A stretch of DNA of 64,000 nucleotides from Lancefieldella parvula DSM 20469 (GCF_000024225.1 NC_013203.1:992001-1056000), one strand, 5' to 3'. Counted from the first letter of the stretch, positions 8,657 through 18,117 are shown. The notes: generated by a model from the letters alone, not told the origin. Translations and numbers: made by a program.

Positions 8657-10444
8657 CTAATTTTCTGAGAAGGGACCTCTCCACATTTTTGGATCGACTA
8701 TGCCAATTTGTGTGTCAGTTTCTTGTGCAAGCTCTTTTAAAAGCTCAAGCATATCCTTAAAGCCTTCCCGAGCCTCCGTCGGGTCAACTGACAACTCAGA
8801 TAGACGTATAGAAGTCCCTTGAATTTCTCGCAAAGAATTTCGCAGCGATTCTACCAGCTTAGATTCTGAAGCTTTTGTATCTCTAATCCTGTCTTGCCAG
8901 ACAGATACATGTGGAATTTGAGCATTCATGAGACTCTTTGAAGACATCTCCAGAACTTCAGTAGTATTTCTGCGATCTTTTTGGTGCGCATGTAGCATAG
9001 AAATAATTGCTTTGACCTCGTCAACCTTTCCCATTTCCTCCACAATTGCAGAAATGCTCTTATTCCACTCAAGATAGCTAGTGAGCACGTAGTCAACAAA
9101 CTCAATTCGCTCTTGAGAGGTTGATGCTGCATTCTCTAATCCATCAGTTACAACCTCAGAGATATTCTCGAGAACTGCATGGTCAATAGCTGGTGAGAAA
9201 GTATTTCTCACTCTTGCTAGGTCAACAATGTCTGCATGGTACATATCTCCCAGTGGCCACAAGGAGTGTGCACTGGAAATCTCTGTTCCCTTAAGTGCAA
9301 GAATGGTTTTATCGGCAGTCTCAAGCGTTAAGTAATTGTGCTGGTCAGCATAAGTATAGCCATATGCACTAACCAATTTTGTATCGGTCAATGTCGAGAA
9401 AACCGTGCTGTCCACGGCAACCTTATTAACTCGAAGTCTAGCAGCAAGCAGCTCCGCAGCGCTTGTTGCTCTTGAATTTTTGTTTGGAAGCAACAGTACA
9501 TGTACACGCATGGGACCTAAGGCGTCCGAGGCAAGAGCAACGGTAACCAGAGAATTAAGCGAGCCATCAACCGCAATAAATACGCCATCAAAGCCAGACT
9601 TTACTGTGTAATCTCGTACGCCTGTAGCCAATACGCCCCAGGTAGTAAGTGCACTGTTATAAACACCTGCGGTATCTTCTCTATCAAAGTTTTCGATGGT
9701 ATCTTGGTCAACGTCGCAGACAACCATATCTTCTGAGAATGATGCCGCCTGTTTGACCAAATCTCCCGAGGGTGACAAGAAGAAACTTGAACCACAAAAC
9801 ACCTGGTTGCCATAGGCACCAACAGCGTTTGCAGCAATAAGCCAACTATCAAATTCTTCAACATCCCCTAGATAACGGCTTTCTGCCACAGCCATACCCA
9901 TAGCAGATGATGAATCATCAACAGCAAAACCAAAAAATGGCAGATAAATAACAGCATCTAACGAGTCATCGACATCTTGCCATGCGTCAAGATCTTCGTA
10001 GGTAAAAGCAATGCCAAACGTAAGGCCGCCTGCTTCAAACTTTGCAAGCTCAACAGTATCCTCGTTAGAATCTTGCGAAGAACTAGCAGAGCGAGCAAGA
10101 GCGCTCATATGCGCTATCTGAGCAGTTAGTTTAAGTGGGGTTACAGCACCGTTTCTGACAAGAAAGACCTCGCTAGCCGCGTTTCCATCAAACTCTGTTA
10201 CAACAGGAATAAGAGCTGCAATAGGAAGTTTTTCTGAAAGAAAGTTAATAGTCTCAGAAAGGTCTGCAAAGAGACCGTCCGTATCAGCCTCTGGTACGCT
10301 TAACAGTCCTGTAAGAGTTGGCGCAGGATAGATGACTAGCTCAGCACCCTGCTGTTGGGCCCGCTGAGCATATTCCAGCATGGTTTGAGCGGTAAATTCA
10401 AAGTCTCCAGCCCGAGTATTCATTTGTGCAACTGCTATGCGCAT
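8657..10444 (-). CDS. NadE-like two-domain protein (nitrilase + NAD synthetase fold) with degenerate catalytic motifs
   Basis: 595 residues with the overall plan of glutamine-dependent NAD+ synthetase: a nitrilase-type amidase domain (1-270, MRIAVAQMNTRAGDFE), an adenine-nucleotide alpha-hydrolase domain (about 275-500) and the QKDRR-type tail. The key residues are missing. The amidase Glu is Ala41 (YPAPTLTG for YPELALTG); the catalytic Cys before the ED pair is absent (FTYED, 147-151); the synthetase P-loop SGGxDS is replaced by DGSLNS (293-298). About 75 extra helical residues follow the usual end. It probably cannot make NAD and may be a regulatory pseudoenzyme or have a new role. The frame is intact, so it is not a simple pseudogene. 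Confidence 0.75.
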   Translation of the reverse strand: MRIAVAQMNTRAGDFEFTAQTMLEYAQRAQQQGAELVIYPAPTLTGLLSVPEADTDGLFADLSETINFLSEKLPIAALIPVVTEFDGNAASEVFLVRNGAVTPLKLTAQIAHMSALARSASSSQDSNEDTVELAKFEAGGLTFGIAFTYEDLDAWQDVDDSLDAVIYLPFFGFAVDDSSSAMGMAVAESRYLGDVEEFDSWLIAANAVGAYGNQVFCGSSFFLSPSGDLVKQAASFSEDMVVCDVDQDTIENFDREDTAGVYNSALTTWGVLATGVRDYTVKSGFDGVFIAVDGSLNSLVTVALASDALGPMRVHVLLLPNKNSRATSAAELLAARLRVNKVAVDSTVFSTLTDTKLVSAYGYTYADQHNYLTLETADKTILALKGTEISSAHSLWPLGDMYHADIVDLARVRNTFSPAIDHAVLENISEVVTDGLENAASTSQERIEFVDYVLTSYLEWNKSISAIVEEMGKVDEVKAIISMLHAHQKDRRNTTEVLEMSSKSLMNAQIPHVSVWQDRIRDTKASESKLVESLRNSLREIQGTSIRLSELSVDPTEAREGFKDMLELLKELAQETDTQIGIVDPKMWRGPFSEN

Positions 10445-10506
10445 ACCATTCCTATCACGAAATACTTAGTTTGTTTTTACCCAAAAATAAATAGGTGTAG
10501 TAATAA

Positions 10507-10535
10507 AAATGGAGCTGCAAATAGCAGCTCCATTT
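10507..10535 (-). terminator. Terminator of the superoxide reductase gene
   Basis: Perfect 12-bp stem AAATGGAGCTGC/GCAGCTCCATTT with a 5-base loop, followed on the minus strand by a T-rich run. Confidence 0.85.
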
Positions 10536-10574
10536 GACACTAATAAGCTATTACTTATTGCTGGGCACGTAGAC

Positions 10575-10940
10575 TTAGAGGGAAGCCTTCCAAAGACCAT
10601 GAAGATTGCAGTACTCATAAGCCTCAGCCTCAACGCCTTCTTCAAGAGTGAAGGTAGCAACTGGCTCCTGACCAGGCTTAAGTTGTGCAAACTGAGCGCC
10701 GTTCTCAGAAACAAGAGCGATGAACTCAATGTAGTGCTCTTCGAGCATTGGGTGAGCAACCTCGCCAATACGAACGGTAACGGTGTTGCCTTCACGAGTA
10801 ACAAACGGAACATGCTTCTCAGCTGCACCGTCAGTAACGCCAGCCTGGAGAAGCTCAAAATCTGCTGCCTCTGCATTGCCTACGACACCGTAAACAACAG
10901 CGCCTGTCTCCTTGTTACGATAAAACTTTGCGTCAATCAT
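10575..10940 (-). CDS. Superoxide reductase (desulfoferrodoxin family), lacking the N-terminal Cys4 iron site
   Basis: Reduces superoxide to hydrogen peroxide without making oxygen, a typical anaerobe defence. 121 residues. The catalytic iron site is complete: His43 in EKHVPFV, His63 and His69 in HPMLEEHYIEF, Cys111 and His114 in YCNLHGLWKA. Residues 1-40 have the position of the desulforedoxin domain but contain no cysteine, so the second iron centre is lost, as in class III enzymes such as that of Treponema. The ATG at 10938-10940 is chosen because the alternative GTG at 10955 lies in the ribosome-binding site GAGGAG. It is monocistronic with its own terminator; AhpC elsewhere in the window could remove the peroxide formed. 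Confidence 0.9.
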   Translation of the reverse strand: MIDAKFYRNKETGAVVYGVVGNAEAADFELLQAGVTDGAAEKHVPFVTREGNTVTVRIGEVAHPMLEEHYIEFIALVSENGAQFAQLKPGQEPVATFTLEEGVEAEAYEYCNLHGLWKASL

Positions 10941-11049
10941 TTTTTCTCCTCTCACGACATCCGTAGATGTCAGAATTTCTTAGCAAGTGCTCAATAAATA
11001 GTAACAGTTATTATTTAATCGTACTGTACAAATACAGAATCGACAAAAT

Positions 11050-14000
11050 CTAAACAATCTGTGCATATCCGCTTTGGCCGATAAGATCTTTGAGCTCTGT
11101 CAAAAGGACCATGCTACGTCCATCAATTCTGGTAGGAATTTCCATACGCATGACATCACCCCTATCCGTTTCCACCCTAATTTCAATACAGTCCATTCCG
11201 GGATAACGCGAGAAAATCTGTCCAAGTGTTTCGATAACCTGTCTTTCAAGCTGAGAAGCAGGCATATGGATGACAAGCGTCTTTGGCGTGTTATTGGCAC
11301 TGTTAAGCTCAATAGGACTAACCTCCTGAGCAATAACCTGATCACCTCTATCAGAACGCTCCAGCTTTCCAAGAACAGAAATAAAGATATCGCTTTGGCT
11401 CTCGCCGGTCTCTGGGTCAACATCACCAGCCAGAAGTCTTGCAGCCTTCTTGTAAAGCTTAGGGAACATGACAATAGTGACACTACCCTCCATATCTTCA
11501 AGCGTAACAATTGCCATTGGATCGCCGTTTTTAGTAGTACGCTTCATAACATTAGTAACCATGCCAGCAAAGCGAATAGGTTTACCCTCTGGAACTTTGA
11601 ACTGCTGAGACATAGCACCATTAGGAAGCTGCACCTCTACGTTTTCTTCAATTTCTGCAAGAGCATAATCCCTGCTCTTAGCAAGGGCATACTCATACGG
11701 ACGAAGTGGATGATCGGAGACGTAAATACCTAAGACTTCATACTCTTTTGTAAGCTTGAATCGTCTATCCCACTCAACACCATCTGGCTCTGGAACGATA
11801 TCACTAAAACCAGAACCTTCTACTTCTGCGAACATGTCAAACATTGAGAACTGACCAACAGCCTTATCTTTTTGGCGCTTAGTAGCGGCATCGATAATAT
11901 TTTGAGGATTATTCTTATCCACAAAACTCATCATCTGCATACGGGTATAGCCTGTAGAATCAAAAGCTCCTGCCTTGATAAGAGCTTCAACAACGTTACG
12001 CTTTGCCTGACTTGCATCCATGCGATCAACAAAATCGTGGATGTTAGCAAAAGGACCACCCTTTTGACGCTCAAGCATAATAGCTTCGCCAACACCAGCA
12101 CCTACACCACGGATTCCTGCAAAGCCAAAACGAATACCTTCTTTAGTAGCCGTAAAGTCTTTACCTGACTCGTTAATATCTGGTGGAAGAATCTTGATTC
12201 CCTCATGACGACAAGCACTTACGTAGTGAACAATCTTATCCGTCTTGCCCATATATGAGGTAAGAACTGCTGCCATGAACTCGTGTGGATAATGCGCCTT
12301 AATCCATGCGGTCTGCATAACAAGAATTGCATAACCAGCAGAGTGAGACTTGTTAAACGCATAAGATGCAAATTCAAGAACATCGTCCCAGATGCTTTCT
12401 GCAACAGAACGATCAAATCCATTACGAACTGCACCGTTTTTCCAGTGAGCCTCCATGGTCTCATCAGTACCGTCATCCCAGTGCTGAACAACTTCCTGCA
12501 TGAGTTTGATCTTCTTTTTTGCTACTGCTTTTCTAACCTTGTCAGACTCGCCCGCGGTAAAACCAGACATTTTCATGGAAATCTGCATAACCTGCTCTTG
12601 GTAGACCATGGTTCCATAGGTTTCTTCCAAGATGTCATGAAGACGTGGATCGTAATCTTTGACTTCTTCTCTACCGTTCATACGATTGATATAGCTGGTA
12701 ACCATACCTGCGTTAAGAGGACCAGGACGATACAAAGCGATAAGTGCGACGATGTGCTTATATTCTGTTGGTCTCATACCCTTAATGGTTGCTGTCATAC
12801 CTGCAGACTCAACCTGGAAAACACCAGCAGTTCGTCCTTCTCTCAGAAGTCTGTAAATCTCTGGATCTGTAAATGGAATGCTATCTACATCGATATCAAT
12901 ACCGTAGCTATCCTTCACGTTTTTAATTGCGCGAGAAATAACCGTTAAGGTTCTAAGTCCCAAGAAGTCCATCTTAAGAAGACCCATGTCTGCGACAGAG
13001 TGACCCTCGTACTGCGTAATCTCTACGCCGCCCTTAGTATCAACCTTGGTGGGAACGTGATCATTAACAGGTGTTGGGGCAATCAAAACTGCACAGGCAT
13101 GTACACCTTCACCACGATGCAAGCCTTCAATAGATAGAGCAGCATCAATAATTCTTCTAGCATCAGGGTCATTCTCGTAGGCCTCTTCAAAGTCAGCAGA
13201 ATACTGATCGGCGCCTTTTTGACCTTCTTGAGCCTTATGAAGAACAAACTTAAGGTGAGCATTAGGGTCACCAGGAATCATTTTAGACAGACGCTGACCC
13301 ATGTAAACGGGATAACCTAAAACACGACAAGCATCGTTTATTGCCTGTTTAGCCTTAATGGTTGAGTACGTAATAACGTGAGAAACACGCTCAGATCCAT
13401 AAATCTGACGGACATGCTCAACAACCTCAAGACGACGCTCATCGTCGAAGTCCATATCAATATCTGGCATCTCTGAACGCTGTGGAGACAAAAACCTCTC
13501 AAACATAAGGCCATTCTCAAGAGGATCAAACGAGGTAATATCCATAGCGTATGCAACGATAGCGCCTGCTGCAGATCCACGACCAGGGCCTACACCAATG
13601 CCATTCTCTTTTGCCCAGCGAACATATTCCTGAACAATCAAGAAGTAATCAGCAAAACCTTTTTTGCAGATAATGTCATATTCATACTCAAAACGATCTT
13701 TAACGTTAATTTCGTTGATGACAACATTTTGCCAATCATCGCCATAACGCCTTGCAAGACCAAGCTCGCACTCTTTTCTAAAACGCTCTTCTGAGGTCTC
13801 TCCTTCTGCCAAGTCTGGGAACTTTGGCAGGTACATATGAGTCCAGTCCAGCTCATAGTTGCACTTATTTGCAACCTCAATGGTATTCTCGATAGCTTCA
13901 GGACACCACGAGAAAATCTGGCGCATTTCTTGCTCACTCTTAAGATAGAACTCACTACCTGTCATACGCTTACGGTTCTCATCATCAACACGAGCGCCCG

Positions 14001-14886
14001 AACCAATGCAGGAAGCAATGTCTTGAACGCTTGCGTCTTCTTTAGTGAGATAGTGATTATCGTTGGTAGCAACTACCTTAATACCAAGATCATGACCCAT
14101 TTTTACAATACGCTCAGCAAGAGTTCTATCGGTATATCCACCCCAACTCGGATCAGATAAACCATGATCTTGAATCTCTAGATAAAAATCATCGCCAAAG
14201 ATATCTTGATAGATTTTTGCCCAGCGTTCTGCTTCTTCTGGACGGCCTTCAAACAGCATACGAGGAATAATGCCAGAAACACAGGCTGAAGTGCAGATAA
14301 TACCCTCGTGATAACGCTTAAGCATCTCAAGTGTAGTACGTGGCTTGTAATAGAACATCTCTTTTGAGCCAGCCTCTGACATCATCTTCATCAAGTTGAC
14401 ATAGCCGGTCTCATTTTTAGCAAGCAGAATAAGATGATAACGTACCTGCTTAGTACCCTTCTCAATACAATCATCAAGAATGAAATAAGCCTCACAACCA
14501 AAAATTGGTTTGATAAGCGGAGAAGGCTTGTTGGCTTTTACCGCCTCAATATTATGCGTTTGATTCCAAATTTGAACGTCAGAAGCCCACTGAGCATGGA
14601 CTCTATCGTGCTCTTGAGCATCTGGAGCGTCTGCAGGAGGCTCTTCTAAGTCCCAGCCCTTTTCAAAACATTCCACATCATGACACCACTGGCCAAAATC
14701 TTTAAGTGCCTCATTGTATTTACGGCACGCAAGGTCAAAATCTGGAATACCAAAGAGATACCCATGATCAGTAAGAGCAAGTGCTGGCATACCAAACTCT
14801 ACAGCTTTACTAACCATATCTGGAACACGGCTAGCTCCATCAAGAATGGAAAAATCTGAGTGGTTATGGAGGTGAACAAATGCCAT
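11050..14886 (-). CDS. dnaE: DNA polymerase III alpha subunit DnaE
   Basis: Replicative polymerase, 1278 residues from the ATG at 14886. PHP domain begins MAFVHLHNHSDFSILDGA; the palm aspartates are in PDIDMDFDDE; then thumb, fingers, helix-hairpin-helix (FAGIRGVGAGVG) and a C-terminal OB domain. An insertion of about 60 residues rich in Trp, Asp and Glu interrupts the PHP domain at roughly 58-123. The open frame continues upstream to a TTG at 14979, which would add 31 charged residues; the ATG is preferred because the conserved family start lies there, but the TTG start cannot be excluded. It is divergent from the first pepC gene. Confidence 0.95.
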   Translation of the reverse strand: MAFVHLHNHSDFSILDGASRVPDMVSKAVEFGMPALALTDHGYLFGIPDFDLACRKYNEALKDFGQWCHDVECFEKGWDLEEPPADAPDAQEHDRVHAQWASDVQIWNQTHNIEAVKANKPSPLIKPIFGCEAYFILDDCIEKGTKQVRYHLILLAKNETGYVNLMKMMSEAGSKEMFYYKPRTTLEMLKRYHEGIICTSACVSGIIPRMLFEGRPEEAERWAKIYQDIFGDDFYLEIQDHGLSDPSWGGYTDRTLAERIVKMGHDLGIKVVATNDNHYLTKEDASVQDIASCIGSGARVDDENRKRMTGSEFYLKSEQEMRQIFSWCPEAIENTIEVANKCNYELDWTHMYLPKFPDLAEGETSEERFRKECELGLARRYGDDWQNVVINEINVKDRFEYEYDIICKKGFADYFLIVQEYVRWAKENGIGVGPGRGSAAGAIVAYAMDITSFDPLENGLMFERFLSPQRSEMPDIDMDFDDERRLEVVEHVRQIYGSERVSHVITYSTIKAKQAINDACRVLGYPVYMGQRLSKMIPGDPNAHLKFVLHKAQEGQKGADQYSADFEEAYENDPDARRIIDAALSIEGLHRGEGVHACAVLIAPTPVNDHVPTKVDTKGGVEITQYEGHSVADMGLLKMDFLGLRTLTVISRAIKNVKDSYGIDIDVDSIPFTDPEIYRLLREGRTAGVFQVESAGMTATIKGMRPTEYKHIVALIALYRPGPLNAGMVTSYINRMNGREEVKDYDPRLHDILEETYGTMVYQEQVMQISMKMSGFTAGESDKVRKAVAKKKIKLMQEVVQHWDDGTDETMEAHWKNGAVRNGFDRSVAESIWDDVLEFASYAFNKSHSAGYAILVMQTAWIKAHYPHEFMAAVLTSYMGKTDKIVHYVSACRHEGIKILPPDINESGKDFTATKEGIRFGFAGIRGVGAGVGEAIMLERQKGGPFANIHDFVDRMDASQAKRNVVEALIKAGAFDSTGYTRMQMMSFVDKNNPQNIIDAATKRQKDKAVGQFSMFDMFAEVEGSGFSDIVPEPDGVEWDRRFKLTKEYEVLGIYVSDHPLRPYEYALAKSRDYALAEIEENVEVQLPNGAMSQQFKVPEGKPIRFAGMVTNVMKRTTKNGDPMAIVTLEDMEGSVTIVMFPKLYKKAARLLAGDVDPETGESQSDIFISVLGKLERSDRGDQVIAQEVSPIELNSANNTPKTLVIHMPASQLERQVIETLGQIFSRYPGMDCIEIRVETDRGDVMRMEIPTRIDGRSMVLLTELKDLIGQSGYAQIV

Positions 14887-15214
14887 CTTTTTTCTACGCT
14901 CTTCTCTTTGTGCTTCAAATTTGTTCTTGTACCAAGGGTTCGTAATTTCTTTGTATAGTGTAGCCGATTCGCCAGACAATAACTACCAATACAAACATAT
15001 GTTCTATGTGCCGATTCTTCTATTACCACTGGTAAATTGAATGAAAATATTTTCTCGCTAATTTAAAGACGTCACAAAATCTCTCTTAATTCGCAAAAAT
15101 CGTCCCATTAAAAACTTATAAAAAATAAAAGTTTCAAACTGGTAACTCTTAGACTAGGGACTCCTTAATTGGGAATATAGTTTTTGTATTACCTATTCCA
15201 GTTAAGGAGATTAC
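14887..15214. other. Divergent promoter region between dnaE and the first pepC gene
   Basis: Holds the starts of two opposite transcripts. A partial SOS-like sequence AAAC-ATAT-GTTC lies at 14993-15004 and one TTTCTCGC copy of the dispersed octamer at 15051-15058. A TTAAGGAG ribosome-binding site precedes 15215. The first 93 bp may belong to dnaE if the TTG start is used. Confidence 0.5.
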
Positions 15215-16573
15215 ATGGATCAGATGAAGAGCATTTCCTTCGACGACATTGCGGCAGCTCAGAAGAACTTTGAGTCTGACCGCGCTCACACAGTAGCTAA
15301 GAATGCTGCTACAAGCGCGGGTGTTAGAAAAGCAGCCCGTGTACCAGAAGGCGTTGCCCTCAATCCTCTTACCTTTGATGTTGAGGTAAAACAGGGCGAC
15401 CGTACTAATCAGAAGCGCTCTGGCCGTTGTTGGATGTTTGCTTCACTCAATACCTTTAGATATCGCATCATCAAAAAATACAACCTGTCTACTTTTGAGC
15501 TTTCTCAGGCATATCCTCTGTTCTGGGACAAAATGGAGAAGTCCAATTGGTTCCTTGAGAACATTTTAGATACTCTTAATGAGCCTCTGAATGGTCGTCT
15601 TGTATCCTTCCTGCTTACTGATCCAATCGGCGATGGTGGCCAGTGGGATATGTTTAAGAGCCTTGTTAAGAAGTACGGCGTTGTACCAAAGAGCGCTATG
15701 CCAGAGACAGAATGCTCCAGCAATACACATGAAATGGACACATACCTCACACGTTACCTTCGTAGTGCTGCAAAGCGTCTTCGTGAGACTGCGGCGGCTG
15801 GCGAGTCCCTTGAATCTCTGCGTGAGATGAAGAAAGAGATGATGGAGGACGTCTACACCTTACTAGTAACCTGCCTAGGTCAGCCTCCAGTATCTTTTGA
15901 GGCACGCCTGCGCGATAAGGACGACAACCTTGTTCTTTCTGGCACCTTTACTCCTCAGGAGTTCTTCGCTGAGACTGTTGACATGAATCTTGATGATTAC
16001 ATTTCAATCATCTCTGCCCCTACCGCCGACAAGCCTTTCAACCACACCTACACTGTTTCCCGTTTGGGCAACGTTGTTGAGGGCGGCGGTGTTCGCTACC
16101 TCAACCTTGAGATCCCTGAGCTCAAGCGCCTTGCAGTAGCTCAACTCAAAGACAACTTACCTGTCTGGTTTGGCTGCGATGTTGCTCAGTCTTACCTTCG
16201 TGAAGAAGGCATTATGGACACTCGTGCGCTTGACGTTGATGGCCTCTTTGGTTTCCCTGTTGAGGGAGCTCTTAATCGCGCCGAGCGTCTTGACTACGGC
16301 GAGTCTCTCATGACTCACGCTATGGTTCTTGAGGGCGTTAACTTTGACACTCTTGGCAACACAACCCTCTGGAAGGTTGAGAACAGCTGGGGTAAAGACC
16401 ACGGTCGCGATGGCTTTGATACCATCTCTGACCCTTGGTTTGACGAGTACGTCTACCAGATTGTTGTTGACAAGAAGTACCTCACCCCTGAGCAGCTCAA
16501 GATATTTGAGACCGAAGAAGCAACTGTCCTCGAACCATGGGACCCAATGGGCTCTCTTGCAACTCTTCGCTAA
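15215..16573 (+). CDS. pepC: C1B-family aminopeptidase C / bleomycin hydrolase-like peptidase, copy 1
   Basis: Cytoplasmic cysteine aminopeptidase that trims peptides. 452 residues, the usual length. The active site is complete: Cys72 in SGRCWMFA (with the oxyanion Gln in TNQKRSG), His in LMTHAMVLEG and Asn in WKVENSWGKDHG. The ATG follows AAGGAG. A second related gene lies 74 bp downstream, separated by a perfect hairpin, so the pair is a tandem duplication whose second member can be uncoupled. Together with the opp transporter it suits a peptide-fermenting lifestyle (inference). Confidence 0.93.
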   Translation: MDQMKSISFDDIAAAQKNFESDRAHTVAKNAATSAGVRKAARVPEGVALNPLTFDVEVKQGDRTNQKRSGRCWMFASLNTFRYRIIKKYNLSTFELSQAYPLFWDKMEKSNWFLENILDTLNEPLNGRLVSFLLTDPIGDGGQWDMFKSLVKKYGVVPKSAMPETECSSNTHEMDTYLTRYLRSAAKRLRETAAAGESLESLREMKKEMMEDVYTLLVTCLGQPPVSFEARLRDKDDNLVLSGTFTPQEFFAETVDMNLDDYISIISAPTADKPFNHTYTVSRLGNVVEGGGVRYLNLEIPELKRLAVAQLKDNLPVWFGCDVAQSYLREEGIMDTRALDVDGLFGFPVEGALNRAERLDYGESLMTHAMVLEGVNFDTLGNTTLWKVENSWGKDHGRDGFDTISDPWFDEYVYQIVVDKKYLTPEQLKIFETEEATVLEPWDPMGSLATLR

Positions 16574-16585
16574 AAGTCAAACTAT

Positions 16586-16613
16586 CTGGCGAGAAAATCG
16601 ATTTTCTCGCCAG
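16586..16613 (+). terminator. Terminator hairpin made of two inverted GCGAGAAA motifs
   Basis: Perfect 28-bp palindrome, CTGGCGAGAAAATC followed by its exact complement, then GTTTTT. It lies between the two pepC genes. Each arm is one copy of the octamer that recurs through the window. Confidence 0.85.
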
Positions 16614-16647
16614 GTTTTTCTAAACGCAACAAACAGAAGGAGCCTCT

Positions 16648-18117
16648 ATGGCTGATCAAACCGTAAATCCACAGTGGGCAAACAAAGAGACTGCTGCTTT
16701 CAGTGCAGATCGCGCTAACCGCGTTGCTCGCAACTCCGTAACCTCCATGGGCGTTTCCGCAGCTGCACGCGACATCTCTACTATGCGCACTTACACCGAT
16801 ACCTACGGTGTTGCCGTTGCAAAAACCGGCGACGTCACCAACCAGCGTCAGAGCGGTCGCTGCTGGATGTTCTCTTCCTTCAACGTGCTTCGCCAGGAAG
16901 CAATCAAGAAGCTTGACGTTGACACTTTTGAGTTCAGCCAGGCATACGGCATGTTCTACGACAAGCTAGAGAAGGCAAATTCAGCACTTGAGTACATCAT
17001 TCAGACTGCTGACCAACCAACTGATTCTCGTGTTGTTCACACACTTCTGACTGAGGGCATTGGTGACGGTGGTTACTACTCATTTGCCATGAGCTTGGTT
17101 GAAAAGTACGGTCTGGTTCCTAAGGATGCCATGCCAGAGACTGCATGCTCAAAGAACTCAACTCAGATGGACGAGCGTATTGATCGCCTCTTCAGAAAGA
17201 GCGCTGGTGAGCTTCGTGCAGCATATGCAGCTGGCAAGTCTCTAGACGAACTCCGTGCGCTTAAGCAGGAGCAACTCAAAGGCTTCCACCAGATTCTTTC
17301 TGTCTGCCTTGGTGAGCCACCTCTAACCTTTGACTTTGAGTGCAAGGTTGGCAAAGATGCACAGGTAGATAAGGCAAAGCTCTCCCCTGTTGAGCCTAAA
17401 AAAGCTTCTGACAACAAGGACAAAAAGGACGGCGAGAAGGACGAGGAAGGTACTCAGATTCTTCGCGACTTTGGCATTACTCCTCTTCAGTTTGCCGAGC
17501 GCTATTGTGGCGTAGACCCTCGCGGCTTTGTCCAGCTTATCTCTGTTCCAAGCAAGAAATACCCTTACGGCAAGGTGTATCACCTAACCTTCATCGACAC
17601 CGTTTTGGGCGGTATTAAGACTCGCTTCTTAAACGTTGAGCCAGAGGTTCTTGAGGCAGCTACCATTGCTTCCTTGAAGGATGGCAACCCTGTCTGCATG
17701 GCCTGCGACGTTATGCAGGAGTTCCCTCGTCACAATGAGGACTTCAACTACGTTCTTTCAACCAACACCATGGATTACAACGGCCTCTTTGGTCTTGACT
17801 TTGACATGGATCGCGCTGCAATGATTGAGAACTATGAGACTTCTCTTACCCACGCAATGACCTTCCAGGGCGTTGAGCTGGATAAGGACGGCAAGGCCAA
17901 GCAGTGGCGCATTGAGAACAGCTGGGGCAAGGATTCCGGTAAAGATGGCTTCCTCATCATGAGTGCAGACTGGTTCCGCCTCTATGGCGGCGAGGCTGAT
18001 GTTCGTCGTCAGTACGTTCCAAAGAACCTGCTCAAGATTTGGGATGAGGGCGAGGATGTCCAGATTGATTTCTGGGAGAACCTTGGCTACTCCCTTGGTG
18101 GCCGTAACCGCAAGTAA
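16648..18117 (+). CDS. pepC: C1B-family aminopeptidase C / bleomycin hydrolase-like peptidase, copy 2
   Basis: Paralogue of the upstream peptidase, 489 residues. Active site: Cys72 in SGRCWMFS, His in LTHAMTFQGV and Asn in WRIENSWGKDSG. It differs by a charged Lys/Asp/Glu insertion of about 30 residues near 250-280 (KKASDNKDKKDGEKDEEG) located in the middle of the fold, probably a surface loop. ATG with AAGGAG ribosome-binding site. G+C and codon use look higher than in the following genes, as expected for a highly expressed gene. A strong hairpin terminator follows. Confidence 0.93.
   Translation: MADQTVNPQWANKETAAFSADRANRVARNSVTSMGVSAAARDISTMRTYTDTYGVAVAKTGDVTNQRQSGRCWMFSSFNVLRQEAIKKLDVDTFEFSQAYGMFYDKLEKANSALEYIIQTADQPTDSRVVHTLLTEGIGDGGYYSFAMSLVEKYGLVPKDAMPETACSKNSTQMDERIDRLFRKSAGELRAAYAAGKSLDELRALKQEQLKGFHQILSVCLGEPPLTFDFECKVGKDAQVDKAKLSPVEPKKASDNKDKKDGEKDEEGTQILRDFGITPLQFAERYCGVDPRGFVQLISVPSKKYPYGKVYHLTFIDTVLGGIKTRFLNVEPEVLEAATIASLKDGNPVCMACDVMQEFPRHNEDFNYVLSTNTMDYNGLFGLDFDMDRAAMIENYETSLTHAMTFQGVELDKDGKAKQWRIENSWGKDSGKDGFLIMSADWFRLYGGEADVRRQYVPKNLLKIWDEGEDVQIDFWENLGYSLGGRNRK

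Noticed and set aside
12283-12948. Long plus-strand open frame of 221 codons opposite dnaE
   Set aside because: Rich in Cys, His, Asn and Arg as expected for an antisense shadow; no ribosome-binding site or motif.
14887-14979. TTG start extending dnaE by 31 residues
   Set aside because: No good ribosome-binding site and the conserved DnaE start is at 14886; kept as an alternative only.
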